Positions 26,315 to 35,266 of a stretch of DNA of 64,000 bases are shown in pieces. A program made the translations under genes and the position numbers. Source of the DNA: NZ13-RE01 sp964612975 (GTDB taxonomy: Bacteria; Dictyoglomota; Dictyoglomia; Dictyoglomales; Dictyoglomaceae); the NCBI GenBank assembly GCA_964612975.1, contig CAZTGC010000005.1:62001-126000 (forward strand), written 5' to 3'. The notes beneath the pieces are model-generated. The model saw only the letters and a program-made list of their open reading frames with translations. It was not told where the DNA came from and did not search any database. The first letter of the stretch is position 1, and the number at the start of each line of letters is the position of its first letter.

Positions 26315-26698
26315 ATGGAAAATGGATATTTTATTATAAAAGAAAAGGGAAGGGTGAAGGTAAAAATACAAAGATCAGCTTTTTTTGGTTTTTCCTTTCC
26401 ATCTGCTATCCGTTATTGTTGGGCATATAGAAAGTTACCTTCTCATGAATATTTCTCCGATGGAGGAGAGCTCCCCAATTCTGCGAGGAGACCTACTTTA
26501 AAGGCATCAAGGGAATATGATCTCTGGGGCTCAATGATTGTTGTGGTAAGATACTTTAGAGGAATCAAATTGAAAATTAAAGAATTAATATCTGTCTATC
26601 ATTTAATCTCTAAATCTGCGGTTGAATTGGGTAGCATAATAAAATTATTTTTCCCAAATGAAAAGGGAAATATTCAAAAATTTTTCTTCAGATTTTAA
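26315..26698 (+). CDS. Short divergent IMPACT/YigZ-family protein, possibly degenerate
   Basis: 127 residues in an intact frame. The middle matches the YigZ/IMPACT signature in outline: SDGGELPNSARRPTLKA stands for 'SDdGEPxGTAGxPmL', and IVVVVRYFRGIKLKIKELIS for 'vvVvTRYFGGiKLGaGGLxr'. Several normally fixed glycines are replaced (GTAG to NSAR, FGG to FRG, LGAGGL to LKIKEL), and the C-terminal ~70 residues of YigZ are missing. There is no ribosome site. It may be a pseudogene in an early stage or a re-purposed domain. Confidence 0.5.
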   Translation: MENGYFIIKEKGRVKVKIQRSAFFGFSFPSAIRYCWAYRKLPSHEYFSDGGELPNSARRPTLKASREYDLWGSMIVVVRYFRGIKLKIKELISVYHLISKSAVELGSIIKLFFPNEKGNIQKFFFRF

Positions 26699-26730
26699 AA
26701 ATTATCTATTAGGGAAGGAGGAAATGGGGA

Positions 26731-27684
26731 TTGTCAGAAGGCTATAGTGCAGTGATTTTTGGAGAAGAACTCTTAAACTATTCCTTTCCGGGAGATCATC
26801 CCATGAATCGGAAAAGATTGGAATCTTTTTGGAGGGAATTTGAAAAGATTATTGAGACAAAGAAGATTAAGGTTTTTCAGCCTGTTTTAGCAAAAGAGTC
26901 AGACCTTCTCCTCTTTCATACAAAGGAATATGTAGACTTGGTTAGAAAAAAATCTAAGGATGGGGTAGGTTTTTTAGATTATGGAGATACTCCTGCTTAT
27001 CCTGGATGTTTTGAGTCTGCTTCCTATGTTGTAGGGGCCACTTTAAGAGGATTAGAATTAATAATTAAAGAAAATTATAAACATATTTTCATTCCAATGG
27101 CAGGACTTCACCATGCAAGAAGAGATAGCGCTTCTGGTTTTTGTATATTTAATGATATTGGTGTTGTTATAAATAAAGCGAGAAAAGAATACGGAATTAG
27201 GGAAATACTCTATATAGATATTGATGCTCATCATGGGGATGGAGTATTTTATGAATTTTTGGATGATCCCTTTTTATATATAGTAGATATTCATGAGGAT
27301 GGAAGATTTCTATATCCGGGAACTGGAGGAAGACATGAGAGGGGAAATAAAGATGCCTTTGGAACAAAATTGAATATTCCCCTTCTTCCTGGTGCTTCCG
27401 ATGAAGATTTATTATCTGCATTGAAAGAGGTAGAGGACTTCTCTATGGAGTTTAAGACAGAGATTATTATTCTTCAAGGAGGAGTAGATGGAATTCAAGG
27501 TGATCCCATAACCCATTTAAATTATTCCTATGAGGGTTATGAAAAATTTATCTCAGAAATTCATAATTTAGCTCATAGGATATGCGATGGAAGACTTTTA
27601 ATATTAGGGGGAGGGGGTTATAATCCAGAAAATACAAAGAATGGCTGGCTAAGGATATTAAAAATAATAAACGATGGAGCTTAG
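26731..27684 (+). CDS. Histone-deacetylase superfamily (AcuC-like) deacetylase
   Basis: 317 residues. Zinc and catalytic motifs are intact: AGLHHARRDSASGFCIFND (His-His dyad), LYIDIDAHHGDGV (Asp-x-His ligands), IVDIHEDGRFLYPGTG and LQGGVDGIQGDP (third ligand Asp), then LGGGGYNPENT. It removes acetyl groups from lysine or small molecules such as polyamines. It begins with TTG at 26731, about 10 nt after GGAAGGAGG; the ATG inside that region is in another frame. Overlap or close spacing with the yqeY gene suggests one transcript. Confidence 0.9.
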   Translation: MSEGYSAVIFGEELLNYSFPGDHPMNRKRLESFWREFEKIIETKKIKVFQPVLAKESDLLLFHTKEYVDLVRKKSKDGVGFLDYGDTPAYPGCFESASYVVGATLRGLELIIKENYKHIFIPMAGLHHARRDSASGFCIFNDIGVVINKARKEYGIREILYIDIDAHHGDGVFYEFLDDPFLYIVDIHEDGRFLYPGTGGRHERGNKDAFGTKLNIPLLPGASDEDLLSALKEVEDFSMEFKTEIIILQGGVDGIQGDPITHLNYSYEGYEKFISEIHNLAHRICDGRLLILGGGGYNPENTKNGWLRILKIINDGA

Positions 27685-27697
27685 GGAGGAAGGAAAT

Positions 27698-28153
27698 ATG
27701 CTTTATGAGAAAATTACAAAGGATTATCTTAAAGCAGTAAAGGATAAAAATTCCTTTAGGTCAGAGGTATTAAACTTTCTTCGTTCTGCCATAAAATATA
27801 AGGAGATTGATATGAGAGAAAAGGGAAAGGAATTGACTGATGAAGATATCATAGATGTAATAAATAAGGAAATAAAAAAGAGAAGAGAAGCTATAGAGCT
27901 TTATAAAAAAGGGGAAAGATTTGATCTTTCTGAGAAAGAGGAAAGGGAAATAAAAATCTTAGAAGAATATCTTCCAGAACAGATATCTTATGATGAATTA
28001 AAGGAAATTTTGAAAAGAATAATAGAAGAGGTAGAGGCAAAGGACATAAAGGATTTAGGTAAAGTAATGAAATCTGCAATGCAGGAGCTAAGAGGAAAAA
28101 CTGATGGAGAAAGGATAAGAAAAGTTGTAGAGGAATTGTTAGGAAACAAATGA
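27698..28153 (+). CDS. yqeY: GatB/YqeY domain protein
   Basis: 151 residues, the usual length. The family pattern is EKITKDYLKAVKDKNSFRSE, LRSAIKYKEIDMREKGKELT, IKKRREAIELYKKGERFDL and EEYLPEQISYDELKEIL, then the tail DLGKVMKSAMQELRGKTDG. This domain resembles the C-terminal tRNA-contacting part of GatB. Its cellular role is not firmly known. The ATG at 27698 follows AGGGAGGAAG; the longer frame starting at 27674 overlaps the deacetylase and is not needed. Confidence 0.9.
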   Translation: MLYEKITKDYLKAVKDKNSFRSEVLNFLRSAIKYKEIDMREKGKELTDEDIIDVINKEIKKRREAIELYKKGERFDLSEKEEREIKILEEYLPEQISYDELKEILKRIIEEVEAKDIKDLGKVMKSAMQELRGKTDGERIRKVVEELLGNK

Positions 28154-28467
28154 AGAGAAGACCAAGATCTCCTTTACCCATATTATAGATTCTCCCAATT
28201 TTATTAAGGTAAAAGAATCAGTTAGGAGATTTGTCAGAAATTTTTAAGATAAGAAAAGCGATGAACTCTATGTTACTCTCTTAGATTTTATAAGAATATA
28301 TTGAAGCAAGGGATAAATATTAAAAGACTCCTACCTTTGAAACCTGTAAATATTCCTGAGAAAAGGTGTATATTTCAATGGGGAAGTTAGACTTTTAGGA
28401 TCCAAACTCTATACTTTTTTACAAAAAGTCCTTGCAAAATTGGAAGCAGTAAAGAGGCTTGAAAAGA
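28149..28467 (+). pseudogene. Decayed gene, family not identified
   Basis: No intact frame covers this ~320-bp gap, but protein-like stretches occur in different frames. One open run reads FTHIIDSPNFIKVKESVRRF and continues, after an in-frame TAA, with KKSDELYVTLLDFIRIY. Near the end another frame reads LLGSKLYTFLQKVLAKLEAV. The amino-acid composition and codon use look like local genes, while stops and frame changes interrupt. I could not name the family. Confidence 0.45.
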
Positions 28468-29052
28468 CTAAAAGTTCCAAAGAGCAACAGATGTAGTGGA
28501 TATTCCTACTGCTCCCGCGTTTAAAATATCCCTTGCCTCTTCAGGAGTTCTTATAAGACCTCCCGCAATTAAGGGGTAAGAAAGTTGATTTTTCAATTCC
28601 TCTCCTAAATGAATAAATATAATTCCAGGTAAAATCTCTACAAAATCAGGCTCTGAAGTTTGCATTATCTTTACTCCTGTTGCTAAGGCCGATGAATCTA
28701 ATACAAAAAATCTCTGTATTGCAATCAATTCCTCTTCTTTTGCCTGTTGGATAAGATTTGTTCTTGTAGTTATTATCCCATCGATTCCCACTACTTCTCC
28801 AAGATATCTCAGGGCATATTTATCTTGGGCTAATCCCTCTAAAAGATCAAGATGAATAAAAGCTAACTTCTCATCCTTTTTAATTTCCTGGACTACATTG
28901 GGAAGGGTTAAAATATTTGTTTTTAATAAAAATATAACTTTTGTTTTACTTTGAAGGGCTTGAGCTAATCTTTCCTCTTCTCTTACAGCTGCAATTATCG
29001 GATTGTTTTTTAAAGTTTGAAGAAAATCACTTTTATTAATCTTTTTTCCCAT
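28468..29052 (-). CDS. glpP: Glycerol-3-phosphate-responsive antiterminator (GlpP family)
   Basis: 194 residues. The TIM-barrel-like GlpP pattern is visible: LKNNPIIAAVREEERLAQAL, VIFLLKTNILTLPNVVQEI, AFIHLDLLEGLAQDKYALRY, GIDGIITTRTNLIQQAKEE, FFVLDSSALATG and LIAGGLIRTPEEARDILNAG. In Bacillus, GlpP binds glycerol-3-phosphate and prevents early termination in glp mRNAs. No glycerol genes are in the window, so its targets are elsewhere. It is flanked by a decayed gene and by a divergent secreted-protein operon. Confidence 0.88.
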   Translation of the reverse strand: MGKKINKSDFLQTLKNNPIIAAVREEERLAQALQSKTKVIFLLKTNILTLPNVVQEIKKDEKLAFIHLDLLEGLAQDKYALRYLGEVVGIDGIITTRTNLIQQAKEEELIAIQRFFVLDSSALATGVKIMQTSEPDFVEILPGIIFIHLGEELKNQLSYPLIAGGLIRTPEEARDILNAGAVGISTTSVALWNF

Positions 29053-29134
29053 TTTAAACCCCTTTACATAAAGATTTTTAAATATTTTCCCTACCCAAAA
29101 TTATATCAAAAAATTTCTTATTTTGTCAAAGGCG

Positions 29135-29143
29135 TGATATAAT
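29135..29143 (+). promoter_or_regulatory. Extended -10 promoter of the secreted Ig-repeat protein operon
   Basis: TGATATAAT (29135-29143) is an extended -10. An ATG 8 nt downstream (29151) opens the same frame, but the better start is at 29187 behind GGGAGGAAG. Confidence 0.5.
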
Positions 29144-29186
29144 GTAAAAAATGTTTTTATTGAAATATCATCCTGGGAGGAAGATT

Positions 29187-32100
29187 ATGAGGAAAAGATT
29201 TATTTTCTTTTTAACAATTTTGATTTATCTTCTTTCCCTCTCCTTTGCCCAGAGCATCCAGTGGAGAGGAGGTTATCCTAAATCAATCCCTGATGGAAAA
29301 ATAGAGCTTTCTTGGACATCAACGGTCTCAGGAACTTATTCTATATATAGAGTAAAGGGAGAAGGAAATCCTTATCCCAATTATTTTTATACCCAAACCA
29401 CATTAACTACTTATACCGATACAAATACAGAAGATGGCGTTCTATATAGTTATGTAATTGCTATTTATCATGGCACTCAAACCCTAACCACTAATGTAGG
29501 GAGGGCAAAAGCAGATAAGACAAAGCCAATGATCGATAATTTAAATGCTATCCCCAATCCCTTTTCTCCTGATGGTGATGGCTTTAGAGATAAGATAACT
29601 ATTTCCTTTGATTTAAGTGAATATTCCACAGTGACTATTACATTACAAGATAAAAATGGAAATATCTATACTCCACCAGAATGGAACAATACCATATGTT
29701 CTATCCCAAAAAACTATTATTTTGAATGGGATGGATATGGAAATTTTGGTGGAACTTATACTATCCCTTCTGAAGGATTTATTATATACACAATAACTGC
29801 AAAGGATCTTGCAGGAAACATAAATTCTGCTACAGGAAGATTTATCTTAGATATTCCTGATATGGAGCTTGCAAACTTCTTTGGAATGCCCAATCCCTTT
29901 AATACTGTGTTGTCCAGTGATGTAATATATAAGGCATCATATTCAAGGGATGGCTATAAATTTCCCCACGATGAAAGTGGAAATGTCTTTAACTTTTCAC
30001 CCCAATTTTATTTGGATCAATCCTCAATAATGCTTATTGGAGCCTCATTTCAATTTGATATTCTTCAAAGGCCGGGAGGATCCAGTTCTACTATTAAAAA
30101 TGCAAGGGTAAAAATTTCTGATTCCAATGGGGTATTGGTAAGAAGCATCACTCTTACTTCTAATCTTTCTGGTAGTGGAAATTTCTATTGGTATGGAGAA
30201 AAAGATCCCCAATTAATTAAAGATGATCCCAACATAATTACCTCTTGGTGGTGGATGATTACAGGAGTTCCCTTGGGGAATTACAGGTTAGTTCTTTCTG
30301 CTACATATACCATTGTTCATCCAGAAGATTCCACAAGGGAATTAGAAATTCCATTAAAAGAGATTAACACTATCCTGAGAATTCAAGAGGCCTATCCTCC
30401 TCAAGTTGATAATACCCCTCCAAGGGTTATATATTTTAATCCTGAGGATGGAAGTTTATTATCTGGAATTTCTTTAGTTTCTGTAGTATTAGATGATGGA
30501 CCAGGTGTAGGACCTGATTTAGAGGCATCAAGTATACAAGTAAAGGATAATTTTGGAAGGCTTATAGGGGGAATAAAATCCCATAATGGAGTTGATACTT
30601 TATATTGGACCTTTACACCCACATTAACTTCAGGACAATACTTTATAGAGGTTATTCCTGTGGATAAAAATGGGAATACTGGTTCCCTTGCAAAGTCTTC
30701 CTTTATAATAGATAATTCTCCTCCTCAAATCCTTTCTGTATATCCTACGGGTAATGTAGTTTTTGTGAATCAAATTAGGGTTTCATATCAAGATATTGGT
30801 TCTGGATTAGACTTTTGGGATAGTTATCCTCTTCCCCCCTCAAAGTCCCATATAAAAATTTATACTCCTAATTTGGAAGAGAGAACATTATTATTTGATA
30901 AGAATATATCCTCAAATATATATGCTATTACTAATGTCCCTCAAAATATTTTGTCCGCTGATGGAAAATATGATTTAGTAATTTACCTAGTAGATAAAGC
31001 AGGGAATAGTAGTAATACTTACACCTATTTTTTATTAGATAGAACTTCTCCCTATATAATAGATACTAATTTAAATCAGACTCTAATAAACTATACCCTT
31101 TCCCAAATAAGAGTTGTGGTAAAGGATGATATTGTGGGAATACATACAGATACTCAAAAGACCTTCTTAAGCTTAAAGGATTCCTCAGGAAATTCAGTGT
31201 CTTCAACTTTTACTTTAAATATAATAGATTCAAAGACTGTAGAATTAGTTTTGAATATAGCTCCAACTTATATATGGATAGAGGGAGATTATTACCTAAC
31301 TATAAAAGCATCAGATTTATTGGATAATGTTTTGTATATTCCAAGAAAATTCACTTTAGATTTAAGATCACCTCAAATATTAAATATATCTCCTTATGAC
31401 AATGTAAAGTCTGTAGAGAAGATAGTTGTAAGATATTCAGAGCTAACAAGTGGGATAGACTTTACAAGATCGAGAGTGACAATCACTTTCCAAGGTGTGT
31501 CCACATCAACCTTATTTATTCCCTCAGAATCTACAGCTACGGATCTTATTGCAAGATTTAGTGAAGAAGTATTTAGTAGTGATGGAACCTATAATGTTGA
31601 TGTAACAATATATGATCAGGCAGGGAATTCAGCAACAGCTGGAACAACTTTTATCTTAGATAGGTCTGGACCAAAAATAAAGGAAGTAAGTCCTACAAAG
31701 AACTCAACTTTAGTGATAAGCCCCCAAAGTATTTGGGCAAAGGTAGAAGATGAAACCTTAGGAATAGATTTTGGATTAGCAAAAACCTTCATTAAGTTAT
31801 ACGATCCTACAAATCAAGAGATCTCAGGGACATATACCTATTTGAGATCAACCGATGAAAAGACAGCAACATTAACGTTACAAATTAGTGGATATACATG
31901 GACCAATGGGATATATACTGTAAGGATAAGGGTATCTGATAAATTAGATAATACTACTGAGGAGACATATACCTTTAAACTTCAACAGGTTCCTCAAGAA
32001 GTTGGGGATTTGGTTGTCTCTCATAAGGTATTTTCTCCTGAAAAGGGAAATTTAAGAATAGACTACCAATTTCAGGCAGTATCTGGAAATATACAAAAGG

Positions 32101-32315
32101 TAGAGATAGAAATTTATTCTTTAAATGGGATTTTAGTAAAGAAAATAAGCTCTCAAAACTATAATGCTCCTCAGGTTCAAGATACAGTATATTGGGATGG
32201 GAAGGATGAAAGGGGAAAATTAGTTCCCAATGGTTACTATCTTGTTAAGGCGACAATTACCGAAAGTGGTGGGGCAAAGAGAGTGAGATTTAAGGGATTT
32301 GTTGTTATAAAGTAG
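29187..32315 (+). CDS. Large secreted multi-Ig-like protein with FlgD-type C-terminal domain
   Basis: About 1042 residues. A signal peptide (FIFFLTILIYLLSLSFAQ) leads an FN3-like domain, a FlgD-like domain (NPFSPDGDGFRDKITISFDL, DLAGNINSATGRFILD) and at least four Ig-like repeats that each open with a 'pxxilxixP' strand and end in a 'FilDxsgP' or similar linker (FIIDNSPPQILSVYPTG, FLLDRTSPYIID, FTLDLRSPQILNISP, FILDRSGPKIKEVSP). The last ~95 residues are a FlgD/T9SS-CTD-like domain (VEIEIYSLNGILVKKISSQ, VYWDGKDERGKLVPNGYYLV). It is probably a cell-surface or outer-membrane-linked protein. The ATG at 29187 is preferred for its ribosome site and signal peptide. The outer-membrane barrel gene follows 10 bp later. 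Confidence 0.8.
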   Translation: MRKRFIFFLTILIYLLSLSFAQSIQWRGGYPKSIPDGKIELSWTSTVSGTYSIYRVKGEGNPYPNYFYTQTTLTTYTDTNTEDGVLYSYVIAIYHGTQTLTTNVGRAKADKTKPMIDNLNAIPNPFSPDGDGFRDKITISFDLSEYSTVTITLQDKNGNIYTPPEWNNTICSIPKNYYFEWDGYGNFGGTYTIPSEGFIIYTITAKDLAGNINSATGRFILDIPDMELANFFGMPNPFNTVLSSDVIYKASYSRDGYKFPHDESGNVFNFSPQFYLDQSSIMLIGASFQFDILQRPGGSSSTIKNARVKISDSNGVLVRSITLTSNLSGSGNFYWYGEKDPQLIKDDPNIITSWWWMITGVPLGNYRLVLSATYTIVHPEDSTRELEIPLKEINTILRIQEAYPPQVDNTPPRVIYFNPEDGSLLSGISLVSVVLDDGPGVGPDLEASSIQVKDNFGRLIGGIKSHNGVDTLYWTFTPTLTSGQYFIEVIPVDKNGNTGSLAKSSFIIDNSPPQILSVYPTGNVVFVNQIRVSYQDIGSGLDFWDSYPLPPSKSHIKIYTPNLEERTLLFDKNISSNIYAITNVPQNILSADGKYDLVIYLVDKAGNSSNTYTYFLLDRTSPYIIDTNLNQTLINYTLSQIRVVVKDDIVGIHTDTQKTFLSLKDSSGNSVSSTFTLNIIDSKTVELVLNIAPTYIWIEGDYYLTIKASDLLDNVLYIPRKFTLDLRSPQILNISPYDNVKSVEKIVVRYSELTSGIDFTRSRVTITFQGVSTSTLFIPSESTATDLIARFSEEVFSSDGTYNVDVTIYDQAGNSATAGTTFILDRSGPKIKEVSPTKNSTLVISPQSIWAKVEDETLGIDFGLAKTFIKLYDPTNQEISGTYTYLRSTDEKTATLTLQISGYTWTNGIYTVRIRVSDKLDNTTEETYTFKLQQVPQEVGDLVVSHKVFSPEKGNLRIDYQFQAVSGNIQKVEIEIYSLNGILVKKISSQNYNAPQVQDTVYWDGKDERGKLVPNGYYLVKATITESGGAKRVRFKGFVVIK

Positions 32316-32325
32316 GAGGTTTGCT

Positions 32326-33222
32326 ATGAGAAGGTTGACTTTCTTATTTTTAATTCTTTTTCTAATAACACCTTCTTTTGGACAGGAGACTTTTGGTGCC
32401 TTTGTTTCTTCTGGAACTACCATTGGGTGGAGTACAAGGGCGTTAGGTATGGGAGATGTCTTTTGTGCTATTGAGGGAGATTTAGATGGGATTCTCTTTA
32501 ACCCTGCAAGTATAGCTCGCCTTCTAAACTCCCAATTTGGTATTTCCTATAGCTACTTACCATTAACTACTGAGGGTTTTGGCTTTGGAACCGATATGTT
32601 TATAATTTCCAATTATATTGCCTTTGGAATTCCTGATACTGGACTTTGGGCTTCTGGAATTTTTTATACCCGTCTTGCTCCCTCTGAGGATTTAGGGATA
32701 CTGTATGTGGAAAATCAGTTGGTATATTCTATGGCAAAATCCTTAGATTTTATTGGGATAAGAAATTTAGCCTTGGGGGTAAATTTAAAGAAATTATGGG
32801 TAAATATGCCATCACCATATAAAGGAGATGGATGGAGTGTAGATTTAGGTATTATATTAAGACTATTTTCTAATTTTAAATTGGGATTTTCAGCTCAAAA
32901 TCTTTTCTCTTCCCTTACTTGGTATGATGGAGAAGAAACTTCTGAGGAGAATATTAAAACTTGTTTTAAAATAGGGTTTGCATATCAATCTCCAAAATTA
33001 ATTCTTGCCTTTGATTTGGATTTTCCAAGTTTATCTTACCACATAGGAGGAGAATACTTCTTTGATCCAGTTTACTTTAGATTAGGTTGGAATATAGATT
33101 CTCCTACTTTGGGTTTAGGTTTTAAGAGTCCCGATGGAAGATGGAGAATTGATTACGCTCTTCTTTATTCCCTTGGGATAGGAGGAATACATCATAGAGT
33201 AGGACTTTCATTGATATTTTAA
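32326..33222 (+). CDS. PorV/UPF0164-like outer-membrane beta-barrel protein
   Basis: 298 residues. A signal peptide (LTFLFLILFLITPSFGQ) is followed by GWSTRALGMGDVFCAIEGDL and FNPASIARLLNSQFGISYSY, the typical N-terminal block of PorV/PorQ/UPF0164 barrels ('xRalgmGgaxvAxaddxxxxxxNPAgla'). Amphipathic beta strands continue to the C-terminus, which ends in phenylalanine (VGLSLIF), a common outer-membrane insertion signal. In Bacteroidetes such barrels escort proteins with FlgD-like C-terminal domains, which is exactly the type of protein encoded just upstream. Confidence 0.8.
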   Translation: MRRLTFLFLILFLITPSFGQETFGAFVSSGTTIGWSTRALGMGDVFCAIEGDLDGILFNPASIARLLNSQFGISYSYLPLTTEGFGFGTDMFIISNYIAFGIPDTGLWASGIFYTRLAPSEDLGILYVENQLVYSMAKSLDFIGIRNLALGVNLKKLWVNMPSPYKGDGWSVDLGIILRLFSNFKLGFSAQNLFSSLTWYDGEETSEENIKTCFKIGFAYQSPKLILAFDLDFPSLSYHIGGEYFFDPVYFRLGWNIDSPTLGLGFKSPDGRWRIDYALLYSLGIGGIHHRVGLSLIF

Positions 33223-33251
33223 AAAGGGGTGAGAAAAAATCTCACCCCTTT
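33223..33251. terminator. Bidirectional terminator between the barrel gene and rtcB
   Basis: 11-bp stem AAAGGGGTGAG (33223-33233) with its complement (33241-33251), A-rich 7-nt loop; A and T tracts flank it. It covers the last codons of rtcB on the minus strand. Confidence 0.85.
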
Positions 33252-34702
33252 ATTACAGCAATTGGCTTCATTTGAGCCACCTTTAATGATAATCCTGCGT
33301 TATGGACTACATTTACCACATCTACAACATTTTTGTATGCTTCTGATGCCTCTTCTACAATGGATGCTTTAGATGCAGCTCTTACAATAATTCCCTTTTC
33401 TAAAAGTTCCTTCTCGATATCCGAAGCCTTTCTTCCACCTCTTAATAATTGTCTTCTACTTTGGGTCCTTCCAGCTCCATGACATGTGGAACCAAAGGCA
33501 ATTTCCATTGCCTTTGGAAGTCCAATAAGTAAAAAGGAAGATCTTCCCATATCTCCTGGAATTATTACAGGTTGTCCTATATCTCTATATTCTTCAGGAA
33601 TTTCAGGATGTCCCTTGGGGAAAGCCCTAGTTGCTCCTTTTCTATGGACGATGACTTCCTCCCTTTTTCCCTCCACCATATGTTCTTCTAATTTTGCAAT
33701 ATTATGGGCTACATCGTATATTAGTTTTAATCCCAATTTATCTGCTCCCATCTTGAATACCTTTTCCATGGTTTCCCTTACCCAGTGGGTGATCATTTGT
33801 CTATTTGCCCAAGCAAAATTTGCCGCAGAACACATAGCCTGAAAATAATCTTGTCCTTCGGAAGAATCAAAGGGTGCACACGCCAACTGTCTATCGGGAA
33901 CGCTTATTCCATATTTATTCATAGCTTGAGTCATTATCCTAATATAATCTTCTGCCACCTGATGTCCTAAGCCTCGGGATCCTGTATGGATCATTATCAC
34001 AATTTGGTTGGGGAATAAGCCTAATCTATCTGCAATTTCTGGCTCAAAAACTTTACTTACCACCTGAACCTCTAAGAAATGATTTCCAGAACCTAAGGTT
34101 CCTAATTGAAACTCTCCTCTTTCCTTTGCCTTCTTTGATACTTTATTGGGATTTGCAAATTTTAGATATCCTCCCTCTTCTATTCTATTTAAATCCTCCT
34201 TCCAACCATATCCTTGCTTTACTGCCCAACTTGCACCATATGCTAGAACTTCATCTAATTCTTTACCTTTTACCCTTAATTCTCCTTCTGATCCTACTCC
34301 TGCAGGTATTGCAGAAAAAAGCGCATCAACTAACTCTTTTATCTTAGGTTCCACTTCCTCTTTGGAAAAATTGCTTCTAATTAATCTTACTCCACAATTA
34401 ATATCATATCCCACCCCACCGGGAGAAATAACCCCTCCTCTTTTCTTCATAGCTGCAACCCCACCAATGGGGAAGCCATATCCCCAATGGATATCAGGCA
34501 TTGCTAAGGATGCAGAAATAATTCCAGGTAAGCTTGCTACATTTGCAACTTGTTCAGGAGATTGATCCTGAACAATATCTTGAATAAGTTTTTCATTTGC
34601 AAAGATAATTCCAGGAACCTTCATAAAGGGTTTATAATTTTCAGGTATTCTATACCTGTAATCGTCTATTTTCTCTAAAGGGCCCTTCCATTGATCTCCC
34701 AT
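33242..34702 (-). CDS. rtcB: RNA-splicing ligase RtcB
   Basis: 486 residues, full length. Metal and guanylylation motifs are intact: LPGIISASLAMPDIHWGYGF, ISPGGVGYDINCGVRLI (Cys and Asp ligands), LGSGNHFLEVQ, MIHTGSRGLGHQVAEDY, YDVAHNIAK and SSFLLIGLPKAMEIAFGS, then the His nucleophile segment TCHGAGRTQSR. It joins 2',3'-cyclic-phosphate or 3'-phosphate RNA ends to 5'-OH ends. It is divergent from a YjbQ gene. There is no nearby archease or RtcA gene. The antisense frames within it are shadows. Confidence 0.95.
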   Translation of the reverse strand: MGDQWKGPLEKIDDYRYRIPENYKPFMKVPGIIFANEKLIQDIVQDQSPEQVANVASLPGIISASLAMPDIHWGYGFPIGGVAAMKKRGGVISPGGVGYDINCGVRLIRSNFSKEEVEPKIKELVDALFSAIPAGVGSEGELRVKGKELDEVLAYGASWAVKQGYGWKEDLNRIEEGGYLKFANPNKVSKKAKERGEFQLGTLGSGNHFLEVQVVSKVFEPEIADRLGLFPNQIVIMIHTGSRGLGHQVAEDYIRIMTQAMNKYGISVPDRQLACAPFDSSEGQDYFQAMCSAANFAWANRQMITHWVRETMEKVFKMGADKLGLKLIYDVAHNIAKLEEHMVEGKREEVIVHRKGATRAFPKGHPEIPEEYRDIGQPVIIPGDMGRSSFLLIGLPKAMEIAFGSTCHGAGRTQSRRQLLRGGRKASDIEKELLEKGIIVRAASKASIVEEASEAYKNVVDVVNVVHNAGLSLKVAQMKPIAVIKG

Positions 34703-34812
34703 TATTTTTCACCTCCATGAGTTATTATTGATTTTGTTTTTCTTTAGTTTTTTCTATATAATAATTATACCTTTAAAATGTAAAAATATAAATTGAGGAG
34801 GAGGTATTAGCT

Positions 34813-35211
34813 TTGTTCTTTGAATTTACACTTTCTACCCCTGCAAAGACTGTTTTAGTAGATATTACTGAAAAAATTGAGGAGTGTATTAAAAAAAGTA
34901 ATATAAAAGAAGGAAGATGTTTTATTTTCATTCCCCATACCACTGCAGGAGTTATTATAAATGAAAATTATGATCCCAGTGTAGTAAAGGATATTCTAAA
35001 TACCTTAGAAAAATTAATTCCGTGGAGTACGAGCTATTCCCACACAGAGGGGAATGCTCCTGCTCACATAAAAAGCACAGTTCTTGGAAATCAGGTGGTA
35101 GCTTTTATTCAACATGGAAGATTAAAATTGGGAACATGGCAAGGAATATTTCTTGCAGAATTTGATGGACCAAGGGTAAGAAAGGTTTGGGTTGACATAA
35201 TGGGGGATTAG
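34813..35211 (+). CDS. yjbQ: YjbQ/UPF0047 family protein
   Basis: 132 residues, the usual length. Family motifs: IFIPHTTAGVIINENYDPSV with the histidine, SYSHTEGNAPAHIKSTVLGN and HGRLKLGTWQGIFLAEFDGP. Members have weak thiamine-phosphate synthase activity; the natural role is uncertain. It begins with TTG at 34813, behind GAGGAGGTA; there is no in-frame ATG before the conserved region. It is divergent from rtcB and followed by a tiny membrane peptide gene. Confidence 0.9.
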   Translation: MFFEFTLSTPAKTVLVDITEKIEECIKKSNIKEGRCFIFIPHTTAGVIINENYDPSVVKDILNTLEKLIPWSTSYSHTEGNAPAHIKSTVLGNQVVAFIQHGRLKLGTWQGIFLAEFDGPRVRKVWVDIMGD

Positions 35212-35266
35212 TTTTAAACTTTTAGAAAGAGGATTTCTTCTTATTTTTTGTAAAGGAGGGATTAAA

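Noticed and set aside
29123..29143. TTGTCA with TATAAT as a classical promoter
   Set aside because: The spacer is only 9 bp; the TATAAT is better read as an extended -10 promoter without a -35.
34146..34565. 139-codon plus-strand open frame (and neighbours at 33486 and 34126)
   Set aside because: Antisense to rtcB, which is intact and conserved over this stretch; leucine/proline-rich shadow frames.
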